DNA from: Paraburkholderia fungorum
Lineage (GTDB): Bacteria > Pseudomonadota > Gammaproteobacteria > Burkholderiales > Burkholderiaceae
Direction: 5' to 3'
DNA length: 64,000 nucleotides
Assembly (NCBI RefSeq): GCF_003610895.1
Contig: NZ_MCAS01000068.1
Location: 211,149 to 275,148, forward strand
Shown: positions 41,847-50,517 of the stretch, piece by piece
Numbering within the stretch: the stretch's first letter is position 1
Layout: the number at the start of each line of letters is the position of its first letter
Position numbers and translations under genes: made by a program
Notes under the pieces: model-generated
Told to the model about the DNA's origin: nothing
Databases searched by the model: none
The model's input: only the letters and a program-made list of their open reading frames with translations

Positions 41847-42677
41847 TTAAATCACGCAACGGGCCGCGCGATTGCGGAGCGCCCGAATCGCGCTGAACGC
41901 GGTCAATGCGGACGTCTTGGGGTTGTCCGGCAGCGGCTTGCCGCACATTTCGAGCGACATCTCGCCGAATGCGCCACGCGCCACGATGCGGTGCACGTTG
42001 CGCGTCGTGTTCGGGTCGGCGATCAGGCGGACCGTGGTGTGATCCAGACCCAGGCCGGCCAGCGCGATCGTCGCGGCGACGTTGGCGTTTTTCGGGTACA
42101 GGCGCGCTGCTTCACGCGCGCTGCCTTCGAAAATCACGGTCTCCTCGCTCAACGCGTGCAGATTGCAGACCTGCTCCGCGGGCGTGCCGAGCCAGCCAGT
42201 AGGCGGCTTGCGCCCCGTGTACAGCACTTCGTCGAGGCCACCCAGCTTGGCGGCGGACAACGCATCCACGCCGCCAATCGCGCCCGACAGCAGCGTCAAC
42301 GTCGCGTCGCCTTCATCGGCCGCAGCGGCAAGCGCGTCCAGCAACATCATGTCGGACAGCGCGCCAATCGAGGCGACCGCGCAATCCGTACCGGCTTTCA
42401 GCAGGGGCACCACGTGATCGACCAGCGCGCTGTGCCCCGCGCATTCCAGCGCGAAATGCGGATGGCTGTTCAACGCGGACACCGACGAGACCACGTCGAC
42501 CGCGGCACCCACCACTTCACGCACCGACGCCATATGGCGCTCCGGCACGATCACGTGCGACACGCGCACCGTCGGGTCGGACTCGACCGAGCGATACACG
42601 GCCTGGCCAATCGCGCCGAAACCAATCATCGCGACATCGACGGGTGCGTGATGCCCTGCGTAGCCAGTCTCATGCAT
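41847..42677 (-). CDS. aspartate dehydrogenase-like (NadX family) protein
   Basis: 276 residues. Rossmann motif GFGAIGQAV (19-27) and the DUF108 C-terminal region with NANVAATIALAG and DPNTTRNVH place it in the L-aspartate dehydrogenase family, which interconverts L-aspartate and iminoaspartate/oxaloacetate with NAD(P). Here it is not beside nadA/nadC but inside an aromatic-type operon, overlapping the TPP enzyme gene by 8 bases. An imine or amino-acid intermediate in the pathway, or a new substrate, is inferred. Confidence 0.8.
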   Translation of the reverse strand: MHETGYAGHHAPVDVAMIGFGAIGQAVYRSVESDPTVRVSHVIVPERHMASVREVVGAAVDVVSSVSALNSHPHFALECAGHSALVDHVVPLLKAGTDCAVASIGALSDMMLLDALAAAADEGDATLTLLSGAIGGVDALSAAKLGGLDEVLYTGRKPPTGWLGTPAEQVCNLHALSEETVIFEGSAREAARLYPKNANVAATIALAGLGLDHTTVRLIADPNTTRNVHRIVARGAFGEMSLEMCGKPLPDNPKTSALTAFSAIRALRNRAARCVI

Positions 42678-44328
42678 GTTCCGGCTCCTTTTCCTTGACC
42701 GGCGGCCCCGCGAACGCGGTGGCGAAAGAGCCGACCGACAGCATGTCCACTTCGACCAGCACGGGGCCCGTCTTCGCCATGCCTTCGCGGATGATCTCCT
42801 CGGCCTGGTCGAGCGATTTGATGCGGTAATGCGTGAGCTTCAGGCTTTCGCAGAACTGCGCGAAATCCGGCTGGTGCAGATCGACGTAGCAGCGGCGGCC
42901 ACCGTATTGCGCGTCCTGAATGTTGCGGATCACGCCGTAGCACTGGTCGTTCATCAGCACGATCATCACGTTGGCGTTTTCCTGCACGGCCGTCGCGAGT
43001 TCGCCGACGTTCACCATCAGGCCGCCGTCGCCGACCAGACACACGGTCTTCGCGGCATTGCCTGCGAGCGCTGCACCGATACCCATCTGCATGCCCTGGC
43101 CAATGCCGCCGCCGAGCGCATGAACCCCTGCGCGCGGCGAGAAAATCTTCAGCATGCGGTTACCCCACGTGCTGTTCGAGATCGTGACGTCACGCACCCA
43201 GTTGTAGTCGCGGCCCACGGCCTGTTGCAGCGCGTCGACGAGGCGCTTGTACGGGCCGAGGCCTTTGCCTACATCCGCGACGGCGCTTTCGCGTGCAGCA
43301 GCCAGGTCTTGCGCGAAAGTCGGATCGATCTTCAGACGACCTTCGAGCAACGTCGCGAGTTCTTCGAGAACCGCCGACGCGTCACCGTGGATGAACATGT
43401 CGTTGCGATAACCGCGGTTGTCGGCGAGCGCGTCCGCATCGATGCGATACAACGGTTGCGGCAACGCCAGCTTATATTTCAGCGTTTCATTGCCACGCAG
43501 ACGCGAACCGACCACCACCAGCGCGTCGCACGTCTTGTAAAAGCTTTCGACAGCGGCATGCACGTTGAACGCACCAAGCGTCGCCGGATGATCTTCCGGC
43601 AGCACGCCACGGCCTTGCACGCTGGTCACCACACCAAAGCCCAACGCCACGAGACGCTCCACCGCTGCCTGCGCATGACGTGTACCGCCGCCGAGCCACA
43701 ACAGCGGGCGCTTCGCATTCGCCAGTTGATCCGCGAGTTGTGCGACACGCGTACTGGAATGGGTGAGCCTGGTGACGTGCGGCGCGGCCAGATCCGCGGG
43801 CCATTCGATTTCGGCCGCCTGAATGTCGATCGGGATTTCAACGCTGACCGGGCCGCTCGGCGCGGTTTGCGCGACGCGCACGGCTTCGCGGATCGTCGGC
43901 AGCGCGGTCTCGACCGAACGCACGCGGAATGCCGCCTTCGAAATCGACTGCAGCATCGACAATTGATCGGGTGCTTCGTGGATGTACGCGAGGTCCTTGT
44001 CGAGATATTCCGTTTCAATCTGACCGGTAATGTGCAGAAGCGCCGTGCCCGCCGTCAGTGCTTCGACCATCGCACCCGCCGCATTACCGGCTGCGGTGCC
44101 CGTGCTGGTGAACGCAACACCGAGGCCACCGGAAACACGCGCGAGACCGTCGGCCATATTCACCGCGCCGGCTTCGCCGCGCGCGCCGACGTAGCGAATC
44201 TTGCCGCGATTGTGGATCGCGTCGAGGATCGGCATGTTGTGGATCGAGATCACGCCGAATGCGGTTTGAACGCCGCATTGCTCGAGAAAAGCGGCGATCA
44301 GTTCGCCAACGGTGGTTGTGTTAGACAT
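42670..44328 (-). CDS. thiamine-diphosphate-dependent enzyme (acetolactate synthase/decarboxylase-like)
   Basis: 552 residues with the three-domain TPP fold: Pyr domain with catalytic Glu52 (ARGEAG), central domain, and PP domain with the GDG...N cofactor motif (VGDGGLMVN..., ending MNDQCYG). It is of the acetolactate synthase/benzoylformate decarboxylase superfamily; GMQMGIGAALAG is conserved. It probably decarboxylates or ligates a 2-oxo acid in this pathway. ATG at 44328 overlaps the preceding SDR stop by 8 bases and is preferred over 44352. Confidence 0.82.
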   Translation of the reverse strand: MSNTTTVGELIAAFLEQCGVQTAFGVISIHNMPILDAIHNRGKIRYVGARGEAGAVNMADGLARVSGGLGVAFTSTGTAAGNAAGAMVEALTAGTALLHITGQIETEYLDKDLAYIHEAPDQLSMLQSISKAAFRVRSVETALPTIREAVRVAQTAPSGPVSVEIPIDIQAAEIEWPADLAAPHVTRLTHSSTRVAQLADQLANAKRPLLWLGGGTRHAQAAVERLVALGFGVVTSVQGRGVLPEDHPATLGAFNVHAAVESFYKTCDALVVVGSRLRGNETLKYKLALPQPLYRIDADALADNRGYRNDMFIHGDASAVLEELATLLEGRLKIDPTFAQDLAAARESAVADVGKGLGPYKRLVDALQQAVGRDYNWVRDVTISNSTWGNRMLKIFSPRAGVHALGGGIGQGMQMGIGAALAGNAAKTVCLVGDGGLMVNVGELATAVQENANVMIVLMNDQCYGVIRNIQDAQYGGRRCYVDLHQPDFAQFCESLKLTHYRIKSLDQAEEIIREGMAKTGPVLVEVDMLSVGSFATAFAGPPVKEKEPEHA

Positions 44329-45130
44329 GTCGTGCAACGCCTCCAGAAACATCGATGTGACTGCCCGTCGTATAGGACGACAGCGTCGTAGCCAGATAAA
44401 AGAGCGCTTGTGCGGCTTCTTCGGGGCGACCGAAGCGGCCTAGCGGAATGTTTTTCTTGCGCGCGAGTTCCGCGGTCCAATCTTCCCAGCTCTGACCTGG
44501 CTGCGCTTCTTTCGCGTAACGGCGGCGCCATTGACCCGATTCGACGATGCCGATCAGAATCGAATTCACGCGGATACGCTGCGGCGCGAGTTCAACCGCG
44601 AGCGATTTGATGAGACTCAGCACGCCGGCGCGCGCCGACGAAGTCGCCACCATGTGCGGCTCGGGTTGCAATGCCAGCAGAGAGTTCACGCAGACCACGG
44701 CGGCGTTTTCTCCCGACCCGGCGGCCTCGCGCAGCATCGGCAGAAATGCGCGAGTGGGGCGGATCACGCTGAAGTACTTCAGGTCGAGTTCTTCGCGCCA
44801 GGCTTCGTCGGTGGTGTCGGCGAAAGTCGACACGCGCCCCTGGCCGGCGTTGTTCACCAGCATGTCGGTGCGGCCAAAGCGCGTTTGCACCGCCTGCGCG
44901 AAGGCACTCACTTCGTCCGCGCTCAGTACGTCGCAGGTTTGTGCCAACAGCTGCGCCTGAGGGAACTGTGCCTTCAAAGCGGCTTCCGCTTGAGCGAGAC
45001 GCTCGCTGTCGCGTCCGCAGATCGCGACCGAAGCGCCCGCGCGCAAAAACAGTTCGGCGGTTGCAAGGCCGATGCCGGACGAGCCGCCCGTCACCACCGC
45101 AACCTGTCCGGTCAAGTCGAATTGAATCAT
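44321..45130 (-). CDS. SDR-fold protein with altered catalytic residues
   Basis: 269 residues. Classical SDR nucleotide site TGGSSGIG (14-21), NNAG and Ser150 are intact, but the position of the catalytic Tyr-x-x-x-Lys reads TSSAR (Thr163, Arg167). This variant (MVATSxAR) belongs to a recurrent SDR subgroup, so it is not simple decay. It may not be a normal dehydrogenase. The ATG overlaps the IclR stop (ATGA), and its own end overlaps the TPP gene, so the three are translationally coupled. Confidence 0.82.
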   Translation of the reverse strand: MIQFDLTGQVAVVTGGSSGIGLATAELFLRAGASVAICGRDSERLAQAEAALKAQFPQAQLLAQTCDVLSADEVSAFAQAVQTRFGRTDMLVNNAGQGRVSTFADTTDEAWREELDLKYFSVIRPTRAFLPMLREAAGSGENAAVVCVNSLLALQPEPHMVATSSARAGVLSLIKSLAVELAPQRIRVNSILIGIVESGQWRRRYAKEAQPGQSWEDWTAELARKKNIPLGRFGRPEEAAQALFYLATTLSSYTTGSHIDVSGGVARHV

Positions 45131-46041
45131 TTGAGCCCCAGTGCTTTCATGTATTTCGTGCCCGCGTTCGGGCCGCCCTTCGGCCGGTAATTGAGCCGCT
45201 GCGAAAGTTCGTCTGCCGCGCGGCGCACCTTGTCGATCAGGCCGCTGTCGAGCAGCGAGGCATCGATCTCGTGGCGCGGAATCGTCGTCGTAATCACCGC
45301 GACGATGCGACCCGTGTCATTGCGAACCGGCGCGCTCACCACTGAAATGCCGCGTTCGAACGACGACTCGCTGATCGCGTAGCCGCGTTTGGCGTCGTCG
45401 CGAATCCGTTCGTACAGGTCGTCGATCGTGGCGGGCGTTTGCTTCGTGAAGCGTTCCAGTTCCGGTTCGGGATAGAGTTTCTTCAACTCGTCGAGCGTCA
45501 TGTCGCCCATCAGCACCTGGCCGTGCGTCGTCGCGTAGGCCGGCAGCCGCGTGCCGACATTCACCTTCACCGAGCTGAAAATCGGCGCATGGCTTTGCGC
45601 TTTGGCGACGAACACCACGTCGCGTCCGTCGCGAATCACGATGTGGCTCGTGAGGCCAGTGTCGTTGCGCAGTGCTTCGATGATCGGCAAACCGAGATCG
45701 GTCAATTCGAGCGAGCTCAGATACTCGAACCCGAGCCGCAGCACCGCGACGCCGAGGCGATAGTTGCGGTCCTTATCGGCGCGCTCGAGAAAACCGAGGG
45801 ATTCGAGCGTTTGCAGCAGGCGGAACACCGTCGTGCGGGGAATCTTCAGGCGCTTGGATAATTCCGGTGCACCGAGAACCGGCTCGCGCGGCGAGAACTC
45901 CGTCAGAATCTTCAAACCGCGTTCGAGACCCGGCACGCGATAGCTGATATCGCTGTTCGTGTCTGCGTCGTTGCGGTCGCTGCGATCGCTGTAGTCCGCA
46001 TCGCGCTCGGCGTTAATTGTGGCGGGCGTGTCGGGCGTCAT
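45127..46041 (-). CDS. IclR-family regulator inside the catabolic operon
   Basis: 304 residues: acidic, Asp/Asn-rich leader (1-33), winged helix (GLERGLKILTEFS, RLKIPRTTVFRLLQTLESLGF, about 35-95), then the IclR ligand-binding GAF-like domain with the C-terminal SAPVRNDTGRIVAVI signature. Encoded between the alpha/beta hydrolase (TGA-ATG adjacent) and the SDR (ATGA overlap), so it is made with the pathway enzymes and probably autoregulated. It is clearly paralogous to the IclR at 51.6-52.6 kb. Confidence 0.88.
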   Translation of the reverse strand: MTPDTPATINAERDADYSDRSDRNDADTNSDISYRVPGLERGLKILTEFSPREPVLGAPELSKRLKIPRTTVFRLLQTLESLGFLERADKDRNYRLGVAVLRLGFEYLSSLELTDLGLPIIEALRNDTGLTSHIVIRDGRDVVFVAKAQSHAPIFSSVKVNVGTRLPAYATTHGQVLMGDMTLDELKKLYPEPELERFTKQTPATIDDLYERIRDDAKRGYAISESSFERGISVVSAPVRNDTGRIVAVITTTIPRHEIDASLLDSGLIDKVRRAADELSQRLNYRPKGGPNAGTKYMKALGLK

Positions 46042-46932
46042 TCATTGGCTCCGTTGTCCGTCGATTGCGCGGCAGAACGTGTCGATGATCGCGGTATACG
46101 CGGCGGGTGCTTCGATATAGCCTGCGTGGCCGGTGCACGGCACGATTTGCAGTTTGGTGCCGGCGGCCAGAGCGAGTCGCTCGCAGGCTTCGGGGGGCGT
46201 AATGGTGTCCTCGGCACCGACCGCGACGTTGACGCGACCTGTGTAGCGTGCAAGGTCACTGGCGAGATCGGCGTTCGCGAGCAGATGCGTCGCTTGCGCG
46301 TAGCCGTGCGGGATCACGCGCGACATATTCCAGCGCACCCACGCGCGCGCTTCGTCGCTCGCGTTCGCCGACACCATATTGGCGCTGCGTTTTTCCGCGA
46401 GACCTTGCGGACCGAGTTCTTTAATCATGGCGAGGCGCTGGTCACGTTTAGTCTCGCGCACTTGCGCCGGCGAAGCACCATATCCGCCTGCCGGCGACAA
46501 CAACAGCAAGCCCGCCACGCTCTGAGGATTCGTCACGGCAAACGCGCCGGCAATGATTGCACCAAGCGAATGGCCCACCAGCACACAGCGCTCAATGCCA
46601 AGCGCGTCGAGCCATTCCTTCAATACCGTTGCGTAACCGCTTGCAACGGGCGAATCGGCTTCTACGGGTGTCGATGCGCCATATCCCGGCGCATCCCACG
46701 CCAGCACACGGCGCGTCTCACCCAGCACGTCAAGCTGCTGCACCCACGAAGCCGCGCCCGAACCAATACCGTGAAGCAGCACCAAAGGCAGCGCTGTGCT
46801 TTCGACGCTATTCGCGTCGCGATAGCTCAGCGCACGTTGCGATGCCAGCCAGATCTGCTGCGCGGGAAAGCGGGCAAGGCGCGCTTCGAGCGTAGCGTTC
46901 TGATCTGCGGTGACGGACGGGACTGCGGACAT
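46042..46932 (-). CDS. alpha/beta hydrolase, C-C bond or ester hydrolase
   Basis: 296 residues from ATG 46932 (AAGGA upstream; a TTG lies further up). Alpha/beta fold with oxyanion LHGIGSG (53-59), nucleophile GHSLG at Ser122, Asp in GAEDTITPP and His in TGHAGY. In aromatic pathways with extradiol cleavage, such enzymes hydrolyse the ring-fission product (MhpC/BphD type). Sequence alone cannot separate this from an ester hydrolase. Confidence 0.8.
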   Translation of the reverse strand: MSAVPSVTADQNATLEARLARFPAQQIWLASQRALSYRDANSVESTALPLVLLHGIGSGAASWVQQLDVLGETRRVLAWDAPGYGASTPVEADSPVASGYATVLKEWLDALGIERCVLVGHSLGAIIAGAFAVTNPQSVAGLLLLSPAGGYGASPAQVRETKRDQRLAMIKELGPQGLAEKRSANMVSANASDEARAWVRWNMSRVIPHGYAQATHLLANADLASDLARYTGRVNVAVGAEDTITPPEACERLALAAGTKLQIVPCTGHAGYIEAPAAYTAIIDTFCRAIDGQRSQ

Positions 46933-46978
46933 GATTTCCTTCGCGGGTGATTTCAAAACAACGCCAGTGCTTAAAGGC

Positions 46979-47506
46979 TTAACGCTTGAGCTTGGCCAAA
47001 GGCGAATCCGGCGGATACGTCGGCGTGATCGGCTTGGCAGCGCCGAGCATCACGCACATCAACGCGTCTTCTTCGCCGATGTTCACTTCCGTGCGGTACA
47101 CGCCTGGCGGCACTGAAATCAGATCCCGCTCGCCCAGCACGGCTTCCCACGTTTCGCCGTCCTTCTCGCAGATCACTTTCATCTTGCCGCGCAGCACGAA
47201 GAAAATTTCTTCGACATCCATATGAATATGACTCGGGCCAATGTTGCCGGCCGGGATCACCATCGTCGAAAACGTGAAGCCGCCTGCGGGCACCGTGTTC
47301 ATATCCTTCGCGACGCCCGTGCCGCCCGTGCCGACATAGCGCATTTGCGCGCGGCGATATTTCGGGTCGTAGTCGGCCTGGAACTTCAGCGCATCCCAGT
47401 CATAACGGCGCGTTTCGAGGCGCGCCACGCGGCCGTCCAGCCATTGTGCAAAGCTCGCGTCCGCGGGTTGTTCCCACGATTTGCGTTCGAGTTCGGCATC
47501 CGCCAT
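46979..47506 (-). CDS. cupin-domain protein
   Basis: 175 residues, single cupin_2 beta-barrel with metal ligands HIHMDVEEIF (H93, H95, E99 or E100) and a later barrel motif with GDxLxxPPGxY form (RDLISVPPGVYR). The first 55 residues are outside the barrel (ARLETRRYDWDALKF). AGGAGA lies before the ATG. Cupins in such operons act as dioxygenases, isomerases or decarboxylases on ring-derived intermediates; no more can be said. Confidence 0.8.
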   Translation of the reverse strand: MADAELERKSWEQPADASFAQWLDGRVARLETRRYDWDALKFQADYDPKYRRAQMRYVGTGGTGVAKDMNTVPAGGFTFSTMVIPAGNIGPSHIHMDVEEIFFVLRGKMKVICEKDGETWEAVLGERDLISVPPGVYRTEVNIGEEDALMCVMLGAAKPITPTYPPDSPLAKLKR

Positions 47507-47532
47507 CTCTTTCTCCTTTCGATTCGACAAGA

Positions 47533-48309
47533 TCAATTCATCACGAAGCCGCCGTTGACCGGCAGCAGCTGGCCAGTCACGAAGCGCGCGGCATCGGACA
47601 ACAGGAACAGCACGGGCCCGGTGACGTCATTGGGCACTTGTGCGCGCGTCAACGCGCGGCCTTGCAGGTAATACTGGTGACGCTCCGCCGGCACGTAGGC
47701 GGTGGCTTCGACTTCGGTGAGACCCGGGGCGATCGCATTGACAGTCACGCCATGGGCCCCGAATTCGCGCGCCAGCGAGCGGGTCATCGAAATCACAGCG
47801 CCCTTGCTCGCGACATACGCGAGCAGCTTCGGAGCGCCCCACATCGCCGTGTCGGAAGCGATATTGACGATGCTGCCGCGGCCCGAGTCGCGCAGATGCG
47901 GCAACGCGGCGGTGCTCATCAACCACGTGCCGCGCACGTTGACGTTCATCACGGCGTCCCACGTATCGACCGACAACTCGTCGGCGAACTTGCCGCCGGA
48001 GTTGGTGATCGCCGCGTTATTGATCAGTGCGTCGAGACCGCCGAGTTGCGCCACGGCCTCATCGGCGAATTGCCGGATGCTGGCGGGATCGGCGAGATCG
48101 AGCGGCAGATACGTGACCGCATGGCCCTGCTCGACCAGCGACGCCGCAAGCGCACGGCCTTCGTCGTGCAGCACGTCGCCGAACACGACCTGCGCCCCGG
48201 CTTGCACCAGCGAGCGAACAAATGCCGCGCCGAGACCGCGCGCGCCGCCGGTCACGAGGACACGCCGGCCGTGGAGTGCGGGCAATGCCGGTGCCGCTTC
48301 GTTATGCAT
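47533..48309 (-). CDS. SDR dehydrogenase, likely cis-dihydrodiol dehydrogenase
   Basis: 258 residues, classical SDR with TGGARGLG cofactor motif (about 19-26), NNAA, Ser in NIASDTA and catalytic YVASK. Position right after the Rieske alpha subunit, overlapping it by 8 bases (ATGCATAA), suggests it rearomatises the cis-dihydrodiol to a catechol for the extradiol dioxygenase. That role is inferred from order; the motifs only show an active SDR. Confidence 0.82.
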   Translation of the reverse strand: MHNEAAPALPALHGRRVLVTGGARGLGAAFVRSLVQAGAQVVFGDVLHDEGRALAASLVEQGHAVTYLPLDLADPASIRQFADEAVAQLGGLDALINNAAITNSGGKFADELSVDTWDAVMNVNVRGTWLMSTAALPHLRDSGRGSIVNIASDTAMWGAPKLLAYVASKGAVISMTRSLAREFGAHGVTVNAIAPGLTEVEATAYVPAERHQYYLQGRALTRAQVPNDVTGPVLFLLSDAARFVTGQLLPVNGGFVMN

Positions 48310-49399
48310 GGCTGTGACCTGCTGCGTCGGTTTGCGCGGCACCGGCCTGAGCAACCGCAGCGTGATGCGCTTCCAGATCGGCGAAGTGTTGCTGCGCGCG
48401 CTGCCGGAACATGCGCCGCACACGCGTCATGCCGACATCGTGCTGATAGAGGAATTCGTGCTCGCGTGCATTCGGCGCCATGCTTTCGAGAACATAGCGA
48501 TCCTGTTCCAGCACGGCCCAGTGCAGCCCTTCCAGGCGATTGCGATACATGAAGCGCCACGCATCGCGCTGCCAGCCGGACACCTTGCGCGTGCGCCAGA
48601 AGTAAACCTGGCAGTTGTTTTCGTCGATCGGCGTAGCAAAGCCGATGATCCCGAAGTTGCCGCCCGGCCCGAACTTCTTCTTGTAGGGAATCGCGAGACG
48701 CATCCACAGCGCGCCGGTTTCGCCGAGTTCGACCCAGTCGAAGTTCACGTCGCGCTGGCCGACCTTTTCGAACATCAGACCCGTTTCCGTCTTGCGCACG
48801 CGCATGTCGGCCTGCTTGTCGCCTTCGGCCATCGAGTGCGAAGTCGCGTGCAGGTAAGCGCCGTGCATCGGGTCCATCACGTTGTCGATCGCGTACTGGT
48901 AATTGCACTTCCAGTTCGACATGCACAGGAAGTTCGCGTATTCCTCGCCGACCAGTTCTTCCGGCAGCACCAGCGGAGTGGGTTCTTTGTGCGCATCGTC
49001 GCCGAACCACAGAAAGATCGCACCGGCATGCTCTTCGACCGGATACGACTTCACGCACTTCTGGCCTTCCAGCGGGCAGTTCGAGACGGCCGGGACTTTC
49101 GTGACCGTGCCGCCGCCGTCGATTTCAATGCCGTGATACCAGCACGCCACGCTGCCGCCGAGGTTCCAGCCGAGCGACAGACGCGCGCCGCGGTGCGGGC
49201 AGCGGTCTTCGAGCGCGCGGACTTTGCCTTCCTTGTCGCGCCACAGCACGATCTGGTCGCCGAGGCGCGTGATACCGACGGGCGCATCGCCCACCTGCCA
49301 GCTCGGCGCGACGGGATACCAGTAATTGCGCAGGCCACGGTTCAGATAGGACTGGATCGGGTCGGCCGCGCCTTGAGTCGTTGTATTGGGGGACGTCAT
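48302..49399 (-). CDS. Rieske oxygenase alpha subunit of the catabolic operon
   Basis: 365 residues. Rieske [2Fe-2S] ligands C67, H69, C86 and H89 (CPHRG and CWYHG), mononuclear iron ligands H179 and H184 with bridging Asp176 (DNVMDPMHGAYLH). No beta subunit is encoded, as in homotrimeric alpha-only oxygenases. The start at 49399 has GGAG eight bases upstream. The partner ferredoxin (49.8-50.1 kb) and reductase (38.1-39.3 kb) bracket the operon, giving a complete three-component system. The substrate is unknown; the Rieske enzyme at 2.8-4.0 kb is only distantly similar. Confidence 0.88.
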   Translation of the reverse strand: MTSPNTTTQGAADPIQSYLNRGLRNYWYPVAPSWQVGDAPVGITRLGDQIVLWRDKEGKVRALEDRCPHRGARLSLGWNLGGSVACWYHGIEIDGGGTVTKVPAVSNCPLEGQKCVKSYPVEEHAGAIFLWFGDDAHKEPTPLVLPEELVGEEYANFLCMSNWKCNYQYAIDNVMDPMHGAYLHATSHSMAEGDKQADMRVRKTETGLMFEKVGQRDVNFDWVELGETGALWMRLAIPYKKKFGPGGNFGIIGFATPIDENNCQVYFWRTRKVSGWQRDAWRFMYRNRLEGLHWAVLEQDRYVLESMAPNAREHEFLYQHDVGMTRVRRMFRQRAQQHFADLEAHHAAVAQAGAAQTDAAGHSHA

Positions 49400-49448
49400 A
49401 AAGAGACTCCGGAGACGAAAGCGGTGAGACGTATTCGGAAAAGCGCGC

Positions 49449-49760
49449 TTATTCAGCGAGCAGACGGAATTCGGCGGCGAGACGCTCGGCATCCCACGTG
49501 TTGCCTTCCGGGGTGCGGAAACCCACGCGGTTCAAACCGTCGACAACTTCCTGCAACTCGTTCGCGCCGGCTTCGAACACCTTTTCGAGCGCATCGCCGA
49601 AGTCGTTTTCGTATTGGGTCGGCTCGGCCTTGCGCGTTTGCCAGATGAAGTTTTCCGTCTCGCCCGGCTTTTCGATCACACCCTTGCCTGCGACGTTGTT
49701 CGGCTGCGGCGCGAGCCACGGTTTCAGGAAGGGATTGAAGTTCACGGTTTGCTCTCGCAT
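49449..49760 (-). CDS. small Rieske-associated protein (recombinase-like HTH type)
   Basis: 103 residues: MREQTVNFNPFLKPWLAP..., then FIWQTRKAEPTQYENDF and a C-terminal helical part (ALEKVFEAGANELQEVVDGLNRVGFRTPEGNTWDAERLAAEFRLL). The last 45 residues resemble the recombinase-type helix-turn-helix (LNxxGxRTPxGxxWxxxxL), though it is too small to be a recombinase. The ATG is one base after the ferredoxin stop. Possibly an accessory or small structural subunit of the oxygenase; unproven. Confidence 0.65.
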   Translation of the reverse strand: MREQTVNFNPFLKPWLAPQPNNVAGKGVIEKPGETENFIWQTRKAEPTQYENDFGDALEKVFEAGANELQEVVDGLNRVGFRTPEGNTWDAERLAAEFRLLAE

Positions 49761-49761
49761 G

Positions 49762-50076
49762 TCATTCCACCTTGATCTGGATTTCTTCACCGGCCAGACG
49801 TACCGAATACATCTTCAGATCGCGGCCACCGGGCTCTTTCAGGCATTTGCCGGTCGGGATGTGGAACACGGCTTCGTGTAGCGGGCACTCGACGGTGTCG
49901 CCGTCGACAAAACCCTGCGTCAGCAATGCGTACGCATGAGGGCAGACGTTTTCCAGCGCGTACAGCGCATCGCCCACCTTGTAGATGCCGATTTCCGTGC
50001 CGTCGAGTTTGAACTCGAGCGGCGCGTCTTCGGACAGGTCGCCGGCATGGCCGGCGCAGCGCCATTGTTCAGTCAT
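49762..50076 (-). CDS. Rieske-type ferredoxin
   Basis: 104 residues with [2Fe-2S] Rieske ligands in CPHAYALL and CPLHEAVFHIPTG, the size and layout of BphA3/CarAc-type ferredoxins. It should carry electrons from the reductase to the Rieske alpha subunit. First gene of the 14-gene operon; AGGAGAAGG precedes its ATG, and a palindrome that may be an IclR operator lies 24 bases upstream. Confidence 0.88.
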   Translation of the reverse strand: MTEQWRCAGHAGDLSEDAPLEFKLDGTEIGIYKVGDALYALENVCPHAYALLTQGFVDGDTVECPLHEAVFHIPTGKCLKEPGGRDLKMYSVRLAGEEIQIKVE

Positions 50077-50517
50077 TTCTCGCCTTCTCCTGAAGCCTTA
50101 TGTTCCATACAAGGAACATCAGTTCGTGTATGGATAATTATAGGAGCGGCTTCGGCTCGAGAAAATAAAAATCTGGACTGGTAGGGGAAAACACCGACTG
50201 TCGTGTTCGCAACACAGCTTTGCGTGAACCGGCACAGAGGGTTATGTCAGCTCAAGAGCCTTTCTGGGTATGGGTTTGCCCATTATTTTCAGACAAATTC
50301 CAAGGCGCTCATGCGGGTTTGTACGGGGTCCGAAAATTTATTTTGACCACTTCCAGACTCACTATACTTTTCCATAGGCGATACAAACGCCCATAGGTGG
50401 AACACAAAGCGGCGCAGTTTTGGCGCATAAACCCGAAGCTGCATTCAACCCAAAGCAAAGGATCAGGGACGACGAAATCGGCGCGAGCTATCCGTCGTGT
50501 GATCAGGAGAACCAACG
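50077..50517. promoter_or_regulatory. divergent control region between oxygenase operon and porin
   Basis: About 440 bases without a gene. Left part holds the operon's candidate operator (50100-50119). Right part has a plausible porin promoter, TTGACC at 50343-50348 and TACTTT at 50365-50370 with 16-base spacing, followed by two CCATAGG direct repeats (50372 and 50391). Confidence 0.45.
50100..50119. promoter_or_regulatory. candidate IclR-family operator
   Basis: Perfect seven-base inverted repeat ATGTTCC/GGAACAT with a six-base ATACAA spacer. The TGTTC-N-GAACA form resembles operators of IclR regulators of aromatic catabolism (GTTCGnTATnCGAAC-like). It sits 24 bases upstream of the first operon start, where a repressor would block expression. 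Confidence 0.55.

Noticed and set aside
42676..44391. 571-codon open frame antisense to the TPP enzyme
   Set aside because: Same reason: shadow of a real gene with full cofactor motifs on the other strand.
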